Source of the DNA: Oceanicella actignis
Lineage (GTDB): Bacteria; Pseudomonadota; Alphaproteobacteria; Rhodobacterales; Rhodobacteraceae
Direction of reading: 5' to 3'
Length of the DNA stretch: 64,000 nt
Assembly: GCF_008124525.1 (NCBI RefSeq)
Contig: NZ_VNHJ01000001.1
Location: 434,001-498,000, forward strand
Part shown: positions 63,181-64,000 of the stretch, in pieces
Numbering within the stretch: position 1 is the stretch's first letter
Layout of the letters: each line of letters starts with the position of its first letter
Translations under genes and position numbers: made by a program
The notes under the pieces: generated by a model
Told to the model about the DNA's origin: nothing
Seen by the model: the letters and a program-made list of their open reading frames with translations, nothing else
The model's database searches: none

Positions 63181-64000
63181 ATGACGGCACGCATCATCAA
63201 GAGGGCGGCGGCCCTGGGCGTGATCGCGGCGATGGGCGCCGGCGCCGCCCTGGCCGATTACGACGATGACGAGCTGGTGATCGACGGCGTCAAGATCGCG
63301 ACCAAGGTGCCGGCGCCGCCGGGCCACCCGCTGCCCGAGATCGTGTCCGGCTGGCGCTTTCGCAGCGACGAGACCCAGGCGCTCGAGGCCGACGACTTCG
63401 AGAACCCGGCCATGGTCGCGGTCGATTACGGCCAGTCGCTGTGGGACGCGGTCGATGGCGAGGCGGGCAAGTCCTGCGCCTCGTGCCATGGCGACGTCGA
63501 GGAAAGCATGAAGGGCGTGCGCGCCGGCTATCCCAAGTGGAACGAGAAGGCCGGCCGCCCCTTCACGCTCGAGAACCAGATCAACGCCTGCCGCACCGAG
63601 AACATGAAGGCCGAGCCCTGGAAGTGGGAATCGCGCGAGATGCTGGCCATGACCGCGCTGGTCGGCAAGCAGGCGCGCGGCTACCCGATGAAGATCCGCA
63701 AGGACGGCCCCATGGCCGAGTGGATCGAGAAGGGCAAGGAGCTCTACTACACGCGCTTCGGCCAGCTCGACATGGCCTGCTCGAACTGCCACGAGGACAA
63801 TTACGGCAAGATGATCCGCGCCGACCATCTGAGCCAGGGGCAGATCAACGGCTTTCCGACCTACCGCTTCAAGTGGCAGGGGCTGGGCTCGCTGCATCGC
63901 CGCTTCTCGGGCTGCATGAAGAACATCCGCGCCGAACCCTTCAAGCGCGGCTCGGACGAGTTCGTCGCGCTCGAGGCCTATCTGGCCGTCCGCGGCGAGG
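63181..64000 (+). CDS. soxA: SoxA, dihaem cytochrome c subunit of SoxAX (3' end outside window)
   Basis: SoxA catalyses the oxidative coupling of thiosulfate to SoxY with SoxX. The first 273 codons are visible. A Sec signal (AAALGVIAAMGAGAALA) is followed by two haem motifs, CASCH (about residue 99) and CSNCH (about 200), so this is the dihaem type. The active-site Cys ligand region is seen in RRFSGCMKNIRAEPFKRGS near residue 240. GGGGAGGA precedes the ATG. Genes soxB, soxC and soxD would be expected further right. Confidence 0.96.
   Translation, partial: MTARIIKRAAALGVIAAMGAGAALADYDDDELVIDGVKIATKVPAPPGHPLPEIVSGWRFRSDETQALEADDFENPAMVAVDYGQSLWDAVDGEAGKSCASCHGDVEESMKGVRAGYPKWNEKAGRPFTLENQINACRTENMKAEPWKWESREMLAMTALVGKQARGYPMKIRKDGPMAEWIEKGKELYYTRFGQLDMACSNCHEDNYGKMIRADHLSQGQINGFPTYRFKWQGLGSLHRRFSGCMKNIRAEPFKRGSDEFVALEAYLAVRGE

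Noticed and set aside
1-64000. Prophage, insertion sequences, CRISPR, toxin-antitoxin or other defence systems
   Set aside because: No transposase, integrase, cas, restriction or toxin-antitoxin gene was seen and no direct-repeat array with unique spacers; both tRNA genes lack flanking integration signs.

Overview
The window looks like ordinary chromosome from an alphaproteobacterium of the Rhodobacterales (Paracoccaceae-like) with very high G+C. The evidence is the gene order and content: ftsZ-lpxC-bamD-recN; bamE next to yceD-rpmF-plsX-fabH-ihfA-merR; nagZ-scpA-scpB; an ErpA/RecQ/Dgt/ArgS block; an MbfA iron exporter with an Irr-type (ICE) box; and a lithotrophic sulfur-oxidation (sox) cluster at the right end. 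There is no phage, insertion sequence, CRISPR array or restriction system. Most intergenic DNA is very G+C-rich, and the few A+T-rich patches coincide with likely promoters or operators.

Layout. 1-4.8 kb: cell division and envelope (ftsZ 3' part, terminator, lpxC, bamD, recN). 5.3-9.8 kb: a DUF1330 protein, a D-lactate/2-hydroxyacid dehydrogenase-type flavoprotein, a thioesterase and a ClC channel. 10.2-14.8 kb: aminopeptidase P, a DUF2147 protein, an unknown lipoprotein, a double cold-shock-domain protein overlapping a DUF192 protein. 14.9-18.4 kb: tRNA-Pro(UGG), a GlxA/AraC-type regulator, class II DAHP synthase, serB. 18.9-24.8 kb: msrP, a probable small RNA, a LysR regulator, a secreted unknown, maiA, mbfA and a protein with a PEP-CTERM-like tail. 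24.8-27.8 kb: a coupled mrp-small membrane protein-terC operon and xthA. 28-32.1 kb: recQ, erpA and dgt. 32.5-38 kb: argS, a SPOR-domain protein, nagZ, scpA, scpB in a tightly overlapping run. 38-43.8 kb: a double-domain dCTP-deaminase-like protein, tRNA-Pro(GGG), merR, ihfA, fabH, plsX, rpmF, yceD. 44.3-55.3 kb: bamE, an MFS transporter, a fused indolepyruvate:ferredoxin oxidoreductase, an AraC regulator, a small membrane protein, glnE. 55.3-58.3 kb: a TRAP transporter. 58.5-64 kb: soxT-soxS on the minus strand, diverging from soxV-soxW-soxX-soxY-soxZ-soxA, which runs off the window.

How the genes fit together. The sox block supplies sulfur-compound uptake (SoxT), periplasmic thiol-redox maintenance (SoxS, SoxV, SoxW), the SoxYZ carrier and the SoxAX c-type cytochrome that loads thiosulfate onto SoxY. 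Dyads in the soxS-soxV and soxW-soxX gaps resemble sites for an ArsR-type sulfur-responsive repressor, but soxR itself is not here. MbfA, ErpA and Mrp are separate pieces of iron/Fe-S homeostasis.

The main unexplained items are a compact candidate small RNA at about 19.94-20.01 kb (minus strand) with its own promoter-like sequence, an anti-Shine-Dalgarno CCUCCC motif and an intrinsic terminator; a 27-bp-arm inverted repeat just downstream of erpA; and a series of unrelated short tandem repeats (11, 94, 12/13, 27, 42 and 15 bp) that fill intergenic gaps. I did not find a clear novel multi-gene system. Only two genes are cut by the window ends: ftsZ on the left and soxA on the right.
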